The notes under the pieces: generated by a model
The model's input: the letters and a program-made list of their open reading frames with translations, nothing else
What the model was told of the DNA's origin: nothing
Databases searched by the model: none
Translations under genes and position numbers: made by a program
Shown: in pieces, positions 29,479 to 42,056 of the stretch
Numbering within the stretch: position 1 is the stretch's first letter
Layout: the number at the start of each line of letters is the position of its first letter
Source of the DNA: Bradyrhizobium sp. 200
GTDB lineage: Bacteria; Pseudomonadota; Alphaproteobacteria; Rhizobiales; Xanthobacteraceae
Length of the DNA stretch: 64,000 bases
Direction: 5' to 3'
Assembly: GCF_023100945.1 (NCBI RefSeq)
Contig: NZ_CP064689.1
Location: 186,001-250,000 of the forward strand

Positions 29479-30009
29479 ATGATGCGCCGCCTGTTACAGC
29501 CGTTCTGGGTCCTGCTTGCGGTCATCTTCCTGATCGAAGCCTGGCTGTGGGATCATCTCGAGCCGATTGTCGAGCGCATCGTTGCGTGGATCCCATTCCG
29601 CGCATTCAAGCAATGGCTCTCCGAACGCATCGATACGCTGTCGCCGGCGATGACGCTGATTGTATTCGCGGTGCCCGTCATCCCGCTGTTTCCGCTCAAG
29701 CTGGTCGGCCTCTGGCTGTTGGCGAATGAATACTGGGTCAGCGCCGTTGTCGTCATCGTGCTCGGGAAATTCGTCGGTGTCGGCGTCACCGCGTTCATCT
29801 TCGACGTGACGCGCACGAAGCTCCTGCAGATGGCGTGGTTCAAGAATATTTATGAGTTCATCATGGCGATGCGCGCCAAGGCGGCGGAATTGGTTCAGCC
29901 GATCAAGCAACGCATCCGGGAAATGCTGCGTGGCGACAGCGATAGCTGGTCATCGCGCACGCTGCAGCTAATCGCGCGGTTTCGGAAAAGCGTGCACGAG
30001 GCGCGGTAG
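29479..30009 (+). CDS. Conserved membrane protein of unknown function
   Basis: A 176-aa protein with an N-terminal hydrophobic helix (LLQPFWVLLAVIFLIEAW), two central membrane segments (about residues 60-105) and a basic C-terminal cytoplasmic part. No enzyme motif is visible. The similarity is to uncharacterised rhizobial membrane proteins by general pattern only. The gene is on the same strand as lpdA, 137 bp downstream, and a palindromic repeat follows it. Confidence 0.75.
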   Translation: MMRRLLQPFWVLLAVIFLIEAWLWDHLEPIVERIVAWIPFRAFKQWLSERIDTLSPAMTLIVFAVPVIPLFPLKLVGLWLLANEYWVSAVVVIVLGKFVGVGVTAFIFDVTRTKLLQMAWFKNIYEFIMAMRAKAAELVQPIKQRIREMLRGDSDSWSSRTLQLIARFRKSVHEAR

Positions 30010-30018
30010 TTTCCTGCT

Positions 30019-30119
30019 GTCGTCGCCCGCGAAGGCGGGTGACCCAGTATCCCAGAGACGTCAATGCTTGAGCCGAGAGGTTGCGGCGTACTGGATCACC
30101 CGCCGCGGGTGATGACGAC
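30019..30119. repeat. Interspersed palindromic repeat, family A copy 3
   Basis: GTCGTCGCCCGCGAAGGCGG ... CCGCGGGTGATGACGAC with inner CCCAGTA/TACTGG. It lies between convergent genes, a typical position for a two-way stop. Confidence 0.78.
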
Positions 30120-30131
30120 GGAATTGCCCGC

Positions 30132-30722
30132 TCAATGCAGATGCAAGAGATGCGGCGCGTAGAGGCCAAGCGCGGTAATCCCGATGCCTGCGATCGCCAA
30201 TATGCCTGACACCCAGGCCAGCACGATCATGCCGGTGATGATGGTGGCGGACGCCAGCACGATGCCGATCTGGAAGGCCGCCGAGGCGATTTCGTAGTGG
30301 TGGTACTTTGCGGTCGCCTCGTCGCGCTGGTGCTCGGCATGCTTGGCGCGTTTCGCCAACTCCTCCGAGCCTTCGCCGGTTTCCGGCTCCGAGCGGTAGC
30401 GCTGGGCAGTCTTGTTCCAGTCGTCGATCTGCTTCTGCAGCGCCGCCTTTGCGGTATCGTCACCGACCGTCCCCATGCTGAGCTTGGCGTGCTCGGCGGT
30501 GGCCTGCACCACGGTGCGGCGGATGCTCTTGGCCTGGAAGAACGCCCACAGGTTCGACGCCTCGACGTTCTTGCTGATGGCCTCGGTCTGCGCGCCCTTG
30601 CCGAGCGTTTCCGATAGCGCCAGAAACAAGGCGATCACGGCGATCAGCAGTGCGATCTTCTTGTTCGAGCCCGAAGCATGCTCGGCGTGCTCCGCATGCT
30701 CCATGCTTTCATGTGCGCCCAT
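30132..30722 (-). CDS. DUF4337 domain membrane protein
   Basis: A 196-aa protein. A His/Ala/Glu-rich start (two HAEHAEH-like repeats) is followed by a helix (about residues 21-40), a long charged, probably coiled-coil region (about 65-130) and two C-terminal membrane helices (about 145-190). The NLWAFFQAKSIRRT and EIASAAFQIGIVLAS segments are DUF4337 hallmarks; the function is unknown. The His-rich head might bind metal, which is speculation. It ends 12 bp from the family A repeat. Confidence 0.85.
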   Translation of the reverse strand: MGAHESMEHAEHAEHASGSNKKIALLIAVIALFLALSETLGKGAQTEAISKNVEASNLWAFFQAKSIRRTVVQATAEHAKLSMGTVGDDTAKAALQKQIDDWNKTAQRYRSEPETGEGSEELAKRAKHAEHQRDEATAKYHHYEIASAAFQIGIVLASATIITGMIVLAWVSGILAIAGIGITALGLYAPHLLHLH

Positions 30723-30838
30723 TGATTCCCCTCCTGCGAATTGACGCGCGCACGATTGCTGAACCGCAACACTAGCGCAAGAGGCAGCTTAAGAGGCCAT
30801 CGATGTGACGGGAGTATGTCGGCGCCGGGGGCCGATAT

Positions 30839-31810
30839 TCACCCGCGGGGATGCGCGCTCTTGTACACTTCCAGCAGCCGCTCGCTGTCGATGCCGGTAT
30901 AGATCTGCGTGGTCGAGAGCGAGGCGTGGCCGAGCAGTTCCTGGATCGCGCGCAAATCGCCGCCGCGGCTGAGCAGATGGGTCGCGAAGGAATGCCGCAG
31001 CGCGTGCGGGGTGGCGCTGTCAGGCAGGCCGAGCGCGCCGCGCAGCCGCTCCATGGTGAGCTGAATGATCCGCGGTGAAAGCGGCCCGCCGCGCGCGCCG
31101 ACGAAAATTGGGCCGGCCGGCGGCAATGAATGCGGGCATATCGCAACGTAATCGGCGATCAACGCCAGCACGTTCTGCAGCACCGGCACCATCCGGGTCT
31201 TGTTGCCCTTGCCGGTTACGATGAGGACGTCGCCTTCGCCCGGTTTGGGCACGTCGCGCCGTTTCAGTCCCAGCGCCTCGGAGATACGCAGGCCCGAACC
31301 ATAGAGCAGTGCCATCACAGCGGCGTCGCGCGCCAGGATCCAGGGATCGCGCTCCTCGCCGGCGCGCTCGTCGGCATCCGCAAAGCGCTTGGCGGCTGCC
31401 ATCTGGATCGGCTTCGGCAGGCTCTTTGCAACCTTGGGGGCGCGGATGGCGGACAGGGCGCCGACCTGACCTTTGCCTTCGCGTTCGAGATAGCGGCCGA
31501 ATGAACGCAAGCCCGCCAGCGCCCGCATCAGCGAGCGGCTGCCGATCTCGTCAGCGCGGCGCATCGCCATGAAGGCCCTGATGTCGGTGGCCTCCAGCGC
31601 CGCAAACCCCTTCAGCGTGACCTTCCTGCCCCAATGCTGGCTGAGGAAAATGAGGCATTGGCGGAGGTCGCGGGCATAGGCTTCGAGCGTCTTTGGCGAT
31701 AGCCGCCGTTCGGCACGCAGATGCGTCAGCCAGCGCGCCATCTCCTGCGCGAGGTCTTCATCGGCGCAATCGAGCTCGATCGGTTGAAGTGCCGGAACTT
31801 CCTTGGCCAT
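30839..31810 (-). CDS. xerC: Site-specific tyrosine recombinase XerC
   Basis: A 323-aa tyrosine recombinase resolving chromosome dimers at dif. It has the SAM-like N-terminal domain (residues 20-110) and all catalytic elements: Arg in YGSGLRISEALGL, HXLRH as HALRHSFATHLL, GHASLSTTQIYTG with the nucleophile Tyr. Length fits XerC/D. The position, divergent from priA, matches xerC in other Rhizobiales; XerD is the alternative name. The gap to priA is 143 bp and AT-rich. Confidence 0.92.
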   Translation of the reverse strand: MAKEVPALQPIELDCADEDLAQEMARWLTHLRAERRLSPKTLEAYARDLRQCLIFLSQHWGRKVTLKGFAALEATDIRAFMAMRRADEIGSRSLMRALAGLRSFGRYLEREGKGQVGALSAIRAPKVAKSLPKPIQMAAAKRFADADERAGEERDPWILARDAAVMALLYGSGLRISEALGLKRRDVPKPGEGDVLIVTGKGNKTRMVPVLQNVLALIADYVAICPHSLPPAGPIFVGARGGPLSPRIIQLTMERLRGALGLPDSATPHALRHSFATHLLSRGGDLRAIQELLGHASLSTTQIYTGIDSERLLEVYKSAHPRG

Positions 31811-31953
31811 CAGCCTTGCCTTTGAAGCTTGCCTCGAAGCTTCTCTTGGAGACGGTGATTCAACGCATTATATCGCACCTCTTTCGTTTACCGTTCGCTA
31901 ACTTGGCGGCGCGGCGCTAGCCTTGCCCTGGATACCTCAAGCCTGATTCCCTG

Positions 31954-34164
31954 ATGGACCACGCCACACGCGATACCACCTCGTCCGCATCGGCGACCCG
32001 CGTCGTCGACGTGCTGGTACCGGTCGCGCTCAATCAGAACTATTCCTACCGCGTGCCGCGCGGCATGGCGCTGAAGCCCGGCGACGTCGTCTGCGTGCCG
32101 CTCGGTCCGCGCGAGGTGGTGGCGGTGGTGTGGGCCGAGAACGCCAATCCCGATCCGCGCCTGCACAACCGCCTGAAGGATGTCGGCGAAAAGCTCGACG
32201 TGCCACCGCTGAAAGAGGAACTGCGCAGCCTCGTCGATTGGGTCGCCAACTACACCCTGTCGGCGCGCGGCATGGTGCTGCGCATGGCTTTGCGGATGGG
32301 CGAAAATCTCGGGCCTGAGCGGATGCGCCTCGGCGTGAGGTTGGTCGGCGAGCCGCCGCGGCGTTTGACGCCGGCGCGGCGGCGGCTGATCGAGGTGCTG
32401 TCGGACGGCCTGCTGCACGGCAAGTCCGAAGCGGCGCGGGAAGCCGGTGTCAGCGGCGGCGTGGTCGACGGTCTGGTCGACGAGGGAACGCTCGTCGTCG
32501 AGGCGATGCCGCCGGCGGCGGCGCCGCCCGCGCCGGATCCGTCCTTTGCGCAGCCGGAATTTTCGTCCCAGCAGCGCACGGCCGTTGACGCGATGCGCGC
32601 ACTTGCGGCCAATGGCAGCTTTCATGTCGCGCTGCTCGATGGCGTCACCGGTTCGGGCAAGACGGAAGTCTATTTCGAGGCGATTGCGGAAATCATCCGG
32701 CGGGGCAAGCAGACGCTGATCCTGATGCCGGAGATCGCGCTGACCGGGCAATTCCTTGATCGCTTCGCCCAGCGCTTCGGCGTGCGTCCGATCGAGTGGC
32801 ACTCGGAATTGACGCCGCGCACGCGGCAGCGCAACTGGGCGGCGATATCGGCGGGCGAAGCGCCGGTCGTGGTCGGCGCGCGCTCGGCGCTGTTTCTGCC
32901 CTATGCGGATCTGGGCCTGATCATCGTCGATGAGGAGCACGACCAGGCCTACAAGCAGGATGATGGAGCGCATTACCACGCCCGCGACATGGCGGTGGTG
33001 CGCGCGCATATCGCAAAAATTCCGATCGTGCTGGCGTCCGCAACGCCATCGGTCGAAACCGAAGTCAACGCGCGCAAGAGCCGTTATCAGCGCGTCGCGC
33101 TGCCGTCGCGCTTCGGCGGCCAGCACATGCCGCATATCGAGGCGATCGATCTGCGCCGCGCGCCGCCGCCGCGCGGCCGCTTCATCTCGCCGCCGCTCGC
33201 CGAACAGATTCAGTTCGCGATCGAGAAACGCGAGCAGGCGCTGCTGTTCCTCAACCGCCGCGGCTACGCGCCGCTGACACTATGCCGTGCCTGCGGCCAT
33301 CGCTTTGCGTGCACGATCTGCGACGCCTGGCTGGTGGATCACCGATTTCGCCAGCGGCTGGTCTGTCACCATTGCGGCTTCTCGATGCCGCGCCCGAACA
33401 TCTGTCCGCATTGCCAGGCCGAGGAATCGCTGGTTGCGGTCGGCCCCGGCGTCGAGCGTCTGCAGGAGGAGGCGGCCGCGCTGTTTCCGAATGCGCGCAC
33501 CATGGTGCTGTCGAGCGATCTCATCACCTCGATCGAGACCATGCGCAGCGAGCTGAATGAAATCGCCGAAGGCCGCGTCGACATCATCATCGGCACGCAA
33601 CTGGTGGCCAAGGGCCATAACTTTCCACGGCTCAATCTGGTCGGCGTGGTCGATGCGGATTTGGGTCTCGGCAATGGCGATCCGCGCGCTGCCGAGCGGA
33701 CGTTCCAGTTGCTCAACCAGGTGATCGGGCGTGCCGGGCGCGATCAGGGCCGCGGCGTCGGGTATTTGCAGACCCATCAGCCCGAACATCCCGTGATGAA
33801 GGCCCTGATCGCGAGCGACCGCGAGGCGTTCTATGCCAGCGAGATCGAGGCGCGCGAACGCGCCGGCTATCCGCCGTTCGGCCGGCTCGCCAGCCTGATC
33901 ATTTCCGCCGGCGACCGTCCGACCGCGGAAGGTTTTGCGCGAAAACTTGCCGCGGTCGCGCCGATCGACGAGCGCATCCAGGTGCTGGGGCCTGCCGAAG
34001 CGCCGCTTGCGGTCATCAAGGGCCGCTACCGGTTCCGCCTGCTGGTGAAGTCGCTGCGCAATGTCGATCTGTCGGAATATTTGCGCGAATGGCTCGCTGG
34101 CGGGCCGAAGACCAAGGGCAATCTCAAGCTCGAGGTCGACGTCGATCCGCAGAGCTTTTTGTGA
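31954..34164 (+). CDS. priA: Primosomal replication helicase PriA
   Basis: A 736-aa superfamily-2 helicase that reloads the replisome at stalled forks. The N-terminal 3'-DNA-binding domain starts VLVPVALNQNYSYRVPRG. Walker A is VTGSGKTEV (near residue 230), Walker B DEEHDQAYKQ, and zinc ligands lie in CRACGHRFACTICDAW and CHHCG ... CPHC (about 447-485). The helicase C domain has IGTQLVAKGHNFP. Divergent from xerC. Length is typical for the group. Confidence 0.96.
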   Translation: MDHATRDTTSSASATRVVDVLVPVALNQNYSYRVPRGMALKPGDVVCVPLGPREVVAVVWAENANPDPRLHNRLKDVGEKLDVPPLKEELRSLVDWVANYTLSARGMVLRMALRMGENLGPERMRLGVRLVGEPPRRLTPARRRLIEVLSDGLLHGKSEAAREAGVSGGVVDGLVDEGTLVVEAMPPAAAPPAPDPSFAQPEFSSQQRTAVDAMRALAANGSFHVALLDGVTGSGKTEVYFEAIAEIIRRGKQTLILMPEIALTGQFLDRFAQRFGVRPIEWHSELTPRTRQRNWAAISAGEAPVVVGARSALFLPYADLGLIIVDEEHDQAYKQDDGAHYHARDMAVVRAHIAKIPIVLASATPSVETEVNARKSRYQRVALPSRFGGQHMPHIEAIDLRRAPPPRGRFISPPLAEQIQFAIEKREQALLFLNRRGYAPLTLCRACGHRFACTICDAWLVDHRFRQRLVCHHCGFSMPRPNICPHCQAEESLVAVGPGVERLQEEAAALFPNARTMVLSSDLITSIETMRSELNEIAEGRVDIIIGTQLVAKGHNFPRLNLVGVVDADLGLGNGDPRAAERTFQLLNQVIGRAGRDQGRGVGYLQTHQPEHPVMKALIASDREAFYASEIEARERAGYPPFGRLASLIISAGDRPTAEGFARKLAAVAPIDERIQVLGPAEAPLAVIKGRYRFRLLVKSLRNVDLSEYLREWLAGGPKTKGNLKLEVDVDPQSFL

Positions 34165-34195
34165 GGGCCATGCCCTTCAATCAGTGCAGCGCAGG

Positions 34196-34815
34196 TCAAC
34201 CATTCGACCACAGATTGGTCGTGTATCCCGTCTCGACAAAGGCGTCGATTTTCGCCGCCTGATCCTCGCCGCCGCCGGTCCGGGCCGCAAAAATCTTTCC
34301 GAACGAGATGCGCTTGGCTTCCGGCCAGTGCTCCGGTTCCCAGAGGTGCGATCGGAGCACCGAACGCGCGCAGTGGAAATAGCACCGCTCAATGTGGATC
34401 CGGATGGCAGCGCCGGGCGTCCTGACATGCCAAGTGCGGCCAGCAGTTCGGCGTCGTCAAAGATCTCTGCCCGGCCTGACAGCCGCAACGTCTCGCCGGT
34501 CCGCGGCCGCAGGAAGATCATGCCGATCCGGCCGGTCTCGAGGATGTTCTGCAGGCGGAATGCGAGGTTGTTGCCGGCCCGCTCGGGAAGCAGGACCGTT
34601 CTTTCGTTTTCGACGTGGACGAATCCGGGTTCGTCGCCTTTTGGAGACACTTCAATCGGCCCATCCCGACCGGCCGTGGCCATCAGTCCAAACGGGCACG
34701 TCCGCAGGAAGTCGATCGCCTGTTCGTCGAGGAAGGGAAGTATCTTGGCCTTGGTGGTCTCGCGGGGTTCGGGGAGAACGGCTCTCAGTTGCTCGACTGT
34801 TTTGACCTGGCTCAT
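34196..34815 (-). pseudogene. Frameshifted FMN-binding pyridoxamine-phosphate-oxidase-like protein
   Basis: From the ATG at 34815 the frame encodes a PPOX/split-barrel flavoprotein (FLRTCPFGLMATAGRDG, GDEPGFVHVENERTVLLPER, RIGMIFLRP). At about 34406-34413 (GCGCTGCCATC) the family continues in another frame: AIRIHIERCYFHCARSV, LWEPEHWPEAKRISFG and on to ETGYTTNLWSNG, stop at 34196. A net loss of one or four bases would explain it. As written, the product would carry an unrelated Arg/Ser-rich tail. It may be a true pseudogene or a sequencing error. Confidence 0.85.
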
Positions 34816-34930
34816 GATTGCGATCCCGTCGATGAGGCGTGCTGAGGCTTTAGGGAGAAGGCCGCCTGTATTTCGGCGAAACCTAACATGGCCCTCCTGC
34901 CACCGTCGTGGCCAGAACGGCGGCGCCAAA

Positions 34931-34970
34931 ACAAAAAAGGCCTGCCGTCATTTGCGACGGCAGACCTTTG
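34931..34970 (-). terminator. Intrinsic terminator of rlpA
   Basis: On the minus strand AGGTCTGCCGTC-GCAAAT-GACGGCAGGCCT is followed by TTTTTGTTTT. The 12-bp stem contains one G-U pair. It lies 73 bp past the rlpA stop and is among the strongest terminators in the window. Confidence 0.9.
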
Positions 34971-35042
34971 TTGCCGCGGAAAGTTCCGCGACCGTTTACG
35001 CAACGCAACGCTTACTGATCTGGTGGACCGGAAAACGGCGCC

Positions 35043-35531
35043 TTAAGAGACGACCTCGGCGGTGACATGGCCGACGCCGGCGCCGGTCAGGCCGATGGCG
35101 CGGGCAGCACCGGTGGAGAGGTCGAGCACGCGGCCCTTGATGAAGGGACCACGGTCATTGATCGTAACCACAACGCTCTGGCCACGATGAGTCACCCGGA
35201 GCTTGGTGCCGAACGGCAGCGAGCGGTGGGCCGCAGTCATGGCGTTCTGATTGAAGCGCTGACCGGAAGCGGTCTTGCTGCCGGACTCATTGCCGTAAAA
35301 GGAAGCCCTTCCCGCGAAGCTGCGTCCCGAGCTCTGGAAGCCGGTCGAAGCATTGGCGTCCTGCCAATTGCTCTTGGCCTTGTGGGCGTGATGGGAATGG
35401 TGGCGGTGATGCCTGGATTTGGCGGAGGCTTCGGAGATGCAGCCGCCGATCAGGAGAGTTGCGGCGATCAAGGCGAGCGCCGTGCGCGACCGGGTTAGAG
35501 TTCCCGGCACAACATTATTGGTATGCAACAT
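35043..35531 (-). CDS. rlpA: Septal ring lytic transglycosylase RlpA-like lipoprotein
   Basis: A 162-aa lipoprotein. The lipobox is LLIGGC (Cys near residue 31), then comes a His/Lys-rich linker (KSRHHRHHSHHAHKAK) and a double-psi beta-barrel domain: GRASFYGNESGSKTASGQRF, MTAAHRSLPFGTKLRVTH and INDRGPFIKGRVLDLS. RlpA cleaves naked glycan strands at the septum. The SPOR domain of longer RlpA proteins is absent. Its own terminator follows and a palindrome lies 23 bp upstream of the start. Confidence 0.92.
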   Translation of the reverse strand: MLHTNNVVPGTLTRSRTALALIAATLLIGGCISEASAKSRHHRHHSHHAHKAKSNWQDANASTGFQSSGRSFAGRASFYGNESGSKTASGQRFNQNAMTAAHRSLPFGTKLRVTHRGQSVVVTINDRGPFIKGRVLDLSTGAARAIGLTGAGVGHVTAEVVS

Positions 35532-36194
35532 TAAACTAGTCCCTCAGATAGTATTGCCACATGCGTGGCAAATGGAACCCCCGTTCCAGTTTCGTGATTG
35601 CCGTTTGATCAGGCAATGAGGCATGAATTGGGCAGTAAATCGGGAATGTCTCGGGCTGACATATCTTGTTACCGAGATCAATAATCGACTGATATTCCGT
35701 AATCTTGCGCGTTAACGAACCTTTAACCAATTCAATACTGCTTATTACTTTCGAATACAGTCATCCCTAGATGCGAAAAGATTTAGGCAAGTAATGGGCA
35801 AATGAAACGGATCGGCCCAGTCCGTTCCGCGATGCCGCCTCATAGCCGCCATGCAAATACGACCGGAACGGATGCAGCCCATTCGGAAGGAGCGGCGGCA
35901 GATCGCTGCCGGCGGCCGTGGCCGGAAATTTGCGGCGCACTGACATCAGTCAAAACAGCGTTCTGCCAGGCTTGAAAATTGACGTGCGACAAGGCATCGC
36001 CCGAACGCGCGGTCATGTTGCACCTGCGCGCTCGCTATGTTAGCAAAGCCGCGATTTTAACGATCCCGGCACCTCTCGTGCCGGTCGAAAATCGAAGTCC
36101 CGCTTGAATTCCAAGGGCTTGGATCGCTAGGCGCCGCTGCTTGTGGCGACGGTTTTTCCCTTGCGAGTTTGACAGCTAAAAAAAGAGCGTCTCT
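35532..36194. other. 663-bp intergenic region between divergent rlpA and the atp operon
   Basis: No credible gene is seen. The rlpA-proximal 250 bp are markedly AT-rich for this genome. Visible structures are TTGCCAC-GCAT-GTGGCAA-type symmetry at 35554-35571, a 9-bp inverted pair TCCGTTCCG/CGGAACGGA (35821-35829 and 35864-35872), and a hairpin CCGGCAC-CTCTC-GTGCCGG at 36067-36085 in the probable atp leader. The atp promoter must be here, but no unambiguous -35/-10 pair could be picked. Confidence 0.6.
35554..35571. promoter_or_regulatory. Perfect palindrome upstream of rlpA
   Basis: TTGCCAC-ATGC-GTGGCAA on the plus strand, 7-bp arms with a 4-bp spacer, ending 23 bp upstream of the rlpA start codon. 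The position suits an operator or a 5'UTR hairpin. No known consensus was recognised. Confidence 0.4.
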
Positions 36195-38284
<2,090 letters not shown>

Positions 38285-38407
38285 TGATTTGCCGTTGAGG
38301 CCCGGCGCCTTTAGAGCCTGAAGACGCGCTTCGCGCTTTTGGCCGGGTCTAACAAAAGAGTGGCTTGCGGTCGGGTCTAGACACCTGATCGCCGGGGTGA
38401 ACTGAGA

Positions 38408-39286
38408 ATGGCTTCACTTAAAGACATGCGGGTCCGCATCGCCTCGACCAAGGCGACGCAGAAGATCACCAAGGCGATGCAGATGGTCGCGGCTTCCAAG
38501 CTGCGCCGCGCGCAGAGCGCCGCCGAAGCGGCGCGGCCCTATGCCGAAAAGATGGACGCGGTGATTTCCAATATCGCTACCGCCGCCGCGGGTTCGCCCG
38601 GTGCCCCGGCGCTGCTGGCCGGTACCGGCCGGGATCAGGTGCATCTGCTGCTGGTCTGCACCGGCGAGCGCGGCCTGTCCGGGGCCTTCAATTCGTCGAT
38701 CGTGCGTCTGGCCCGCGAGCGCGCGCTGTCGCTGATCAACCAGGGCAAAGAGGTCAAGATTTTCTGCGTCGGCCGCAAGGGATACGAACAACTCCGCCGC
38801 ACCTTCGAGAAGCAGATCATCGAACACGTCGACCTGCGCTCGGTTCGCCAACTCGGCTTCGTCAATGCCGAAGACATTGCCAAAAAGGTTCTGGTGCGCT
38901 TCGAGGCGGGCGAGTTCGACGTCTGCACGCTGTTCTATTCGCGCTTCAAATCCGTGATCTCGCAGATCCCGACCGCCCAGCAGATTATTCCGCTGGTGGT
39001 GGAAGAGCCGGCCGCCAATGCCGGCCCGGCCACGTCTTATGAATACGAGCCGGAAGAAGACGAGATCCTGATGCGCCTGCTGCCGCGCAATCTCGCGGTG
39101 CAGATCTTCCGCGCGCTGCTCGAAAACAACGCCTCGTTCTACGGCGCGCAGATGAGCGCGATGGACAACGCCACCCGCAACGCCGGCGACATGATCCGCA
39201 AGCAGACCCTGATTTACAACCGAACCCGTCAGGCCATGATCACCAAGGAGCTGATCGAAATCATCTCCGGCGCCGAGGCGATGTAA
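38408..39286 (+). CDS. atpG: F1F0 ATP synthase gamma subunit
   Basis: A 292-aa gamma subunit, the central rotor shaft. The two coiled-coil ends are clear: [20 protein letters not shown] at the N terminus with [13 protein letters not shown], and the C-terminal [12 protein letters not shown] ... [16 protein letters not shown]. The ATG at 38408 follows CTGAGA. Gene order and length are standard. Confidence 0.97.
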   Translation: MASLKDMRVRIASTKATQKITKAMQMVAASKLRRAQSAAEAARPYAEKMDAVISNIATAAAGSPGAPALLAGTGRDQVHLLLVCTGERGLSGAFNSSIVRLARERALSLINQGKEVKIFCVGRKGYEQLRRTFEKQIIEHVDLRSVRQLGFVNAEDIAKKVLVRFEAGEFDVCTLFYSRFKSVISQIPTAQQIIPLVVEEPAANAGPATSYEYEPEEDEILMRLLPRNLAVQIFRALLENNASFYGAQMSAMDNATRNAGDMIRKQTLIYNRTRQAMITKELIEIISGAEAM

Positions 39287-39321
39287 CGGCGACAGGCACG
39301 ATCAACCCGACGGTTGTCTAG

Positions 39322-40788
<1,467 letters not shown>

Positions 40789-40797
40789 GTTTGAAGT

Positions 40798-40877
40798 CGT
40801 CATTGCCGGGCTTGACCCGGCAATCCATCGACTGAAATTTTTGCCTGATGGACCCGCGGGTCAAGCCCGCGGGTGAC
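40798..40877. repeat. Palindromic repeat between atpD and atpC, family F
   Basis: Two hairpins: TTGCCGGGCTTGACCCGGCAA and ACCCGCGGGTCAAGCCCGCGGGT, joined by GATGGA/TCCATC symmetry. It sits inside the operon only 22 bp before the atpC start, so it could lower atpC expression or mark an mRNA processing site. Confidence 0.78.
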
Positions 40878-40899
40878 AGCGGAAAGAACGGAAAGACCA

Positions 40900-41307
40900 A
40901 TGGCCACCTTCCACTTCGATCTCGTCTCGCCCGAAAAGCTCGCCTTCTCCGGCGAGGTCGATCAGGTTGACGTTCCCGGCGTGGAAGGCGATTTCGGCGT
41001 GCTCGCCGGTCACGCGCCGGTCGTCGCGGCCATTCGCCCGGGCATCCTGACCATCACCACAGGCGGTGCGCACGAGAAGGTCATCGTGCTCGGCGGCCTT
41101 GCCGAAATGTCGGACAAGGGCCTCACCGTGCTCGCCGACGTCGCCACCTCGATCCAGGACGTCGATCGCGCGCAGTTCGCCGAGACGATCGCCGAGATGG
41201 AAGCGAAGCTCGCCGAAAAGGAAGGCTCCGAACTCGATCACGCCATCGAACGGCTGGATCACTTCAAGAGCATCCAGCACGAACTCAGCGCCACGGCTAT
41301 GCACTAA
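40900..41307 (+). CDS. atpC: F1F0 ATP synthase epsilon subunit
   Basis: A 135-aa epsilon subunit. The N-terminal beta-sandwich starts [20 protein letters not shown] and has [16 protein letters not shown]; a C-terminal helical hairpin follows. It regulates F1 rotation and couples gamma to the c ring. The ATG at 40900 (MATFHFDL) is chosen; an upstream in-frame start at 40873 lies in the repeat. It is the last gene of the operon and is followed by two hairpins. Confidence 0.95.
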   Translation: MATFHFDLVSPEKLAFSGEVDQVDVPGVEGDFGVLAGHAPVVAAIRPGILTITTGGAHEKVIVLGGLAEMSDKGLTVLADVATSIQDVDRAQFAETIAEMEAKLAEKEGSELDHAIERLDHFKSIQHELSATAMH

Positions 41308-41354
41308 GCCCCGGGGCACAGCTCCGGGGCGCAATGAAGGCCCGAGCAACAACA

Positions 41355-41385
41355 AGCGCTCGTCACAATGTGACGGGCGCTTTTT
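41355..41385 (+). terminator. Terminator of the atp operon
   Basis: AGCGCTCGTCA ... TGACGGGCGCT is an 11-bp stem followed by TTTTTG. A second hairpin GCCCCGG/CCGGGGC (41310-41332) precedes it. It lies 48 bp after the atpC stop. Confidence 0.88.
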
Positions 41386-41425
41386 GTTTGGACCGCGTCC
41401 TGACGCTGACCAGCCGCCACCCTCG

Positions 41426-41926
41426 TCATTGCTTGCTGATCTCGATGCGCTTGACAGCCGAACGAGCCTGTTCGGATTTCGGCAGCGTGATCGTCAAGAC
41501 GCCGTCATGGAATTTGGCTTCGGCCTTGTCTTCCTCGACGCCGTCGAGCGGGATCTGCCGCTCGAACGAACCGTAATAGCGCTCGGAGAAGTATCGGCCG
41601 CCACTATCCGTTCGCTCGGACTTCTTCTCGCCGCGCAGGATCAGAGCGCCGTTGGCGATCTCAACCTGAACATCTTTTTCCGTCAGCCCGGGCAGCTCAG
41701 CCGACACGGTCAGCTCCTTGTCGTTTTCCTTGAGTTCGATGCTCGGCCATCCGAAGCGACCTTCCATCAGCGGGCTGCCGAAGCGGGCCGGCGTCCCAAA
41801 TCCCCGGAAGACATCGTCGAACAGCCGATTCATCTCCCGGTGCAGGGTGAAGAACGGGTCGAAGCTGTCACGCGTCGGCGCAAGCTCCTGATTTCTCGAC
41901 CATGGGATCAGATCACGAAAAGCCAT
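41426..41926 (-). CDS. Small heat-shock protein Hsp20, class A-like
   Basis: A 166-aa alpha-crystallin chaperone. A polar N-terminal arm holds FFTLHREMNRLFDDVFRGFG, the crystallin core spans about residues 58-150 (KELTVSAELPGLTEKDVQVEI), ending DGVLTITLPKSE, and the tail is KRIEISKQ with an IXI-type anchor. It binds unfolding proteins during heat stress. AGGAGG precedes the ATG by six bases. No clear ROSE element is seen before it, unlike the second Hsp20 gene upstream on the same strand. Confidence 0.94.
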   Translation of the reverse strand: MAFRDLIPWSRNQELAPTRDSFDPFFTLHREMNRLFDDVFRGFGTPARFGSPLMEGRFGWPSIELKENDKELTVSAELPGLTEKDVQVEIANGALILRGEKKSERTDSGGRYFSERYYGSFERQIPLDGVEEDKAEAKFHDGVLTITLPKSEQARSAVKRIEISKQ

Positions 41927-41994
41927 AGTATCCTCCTCATAGATTCTGCATGTTGCCTGCTACACAGGCCCGTGCGCGGTAGGTAATCCGCGCG

Positions 41995-42051
41995 CCAAGT
42001 CTTTCTTGCTGAGCCAAGTCTTTCTTGCCGAGCCAAGCCTTTCTTGCCGAA
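41995..42051. repeat. Three tandem copies of a 19-bp unit
   Basis: Units CCAAGTCTTTCTTGCTGAG (41995-42013), CCAAGTCTTTCTTGCCGAG (42014-42032) and CCAAGCCTTTCTTGCCGAA (42033-42051) lie head to tail, with four differences in all. The array begins five bases beyond the stop codon of the second Hsp20 gene and lies in the leader of the first. Confidence 0.9.
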
Positions 42052-42056
42052 GTGGC

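Noticed and set aside
35821..35872. TCCGTTCCG/CGGAACGGA pair as a terminator or sRNA
   Set aside because: The loop is over 30 nt and no U-run follows on either strand; kept only as an observation in the region description.
38285..38407. Terminator separating atpA from atpG
   Set aside because: The GCGC-TTC-GCGC hairpin has only four base pairs; full termination inside an essential operon is unlikely.
41995..42051. Possible CRISPR array
   Set aside because: The three 19-bp units are directly adjacent with no spacers, and no cas genes are present.
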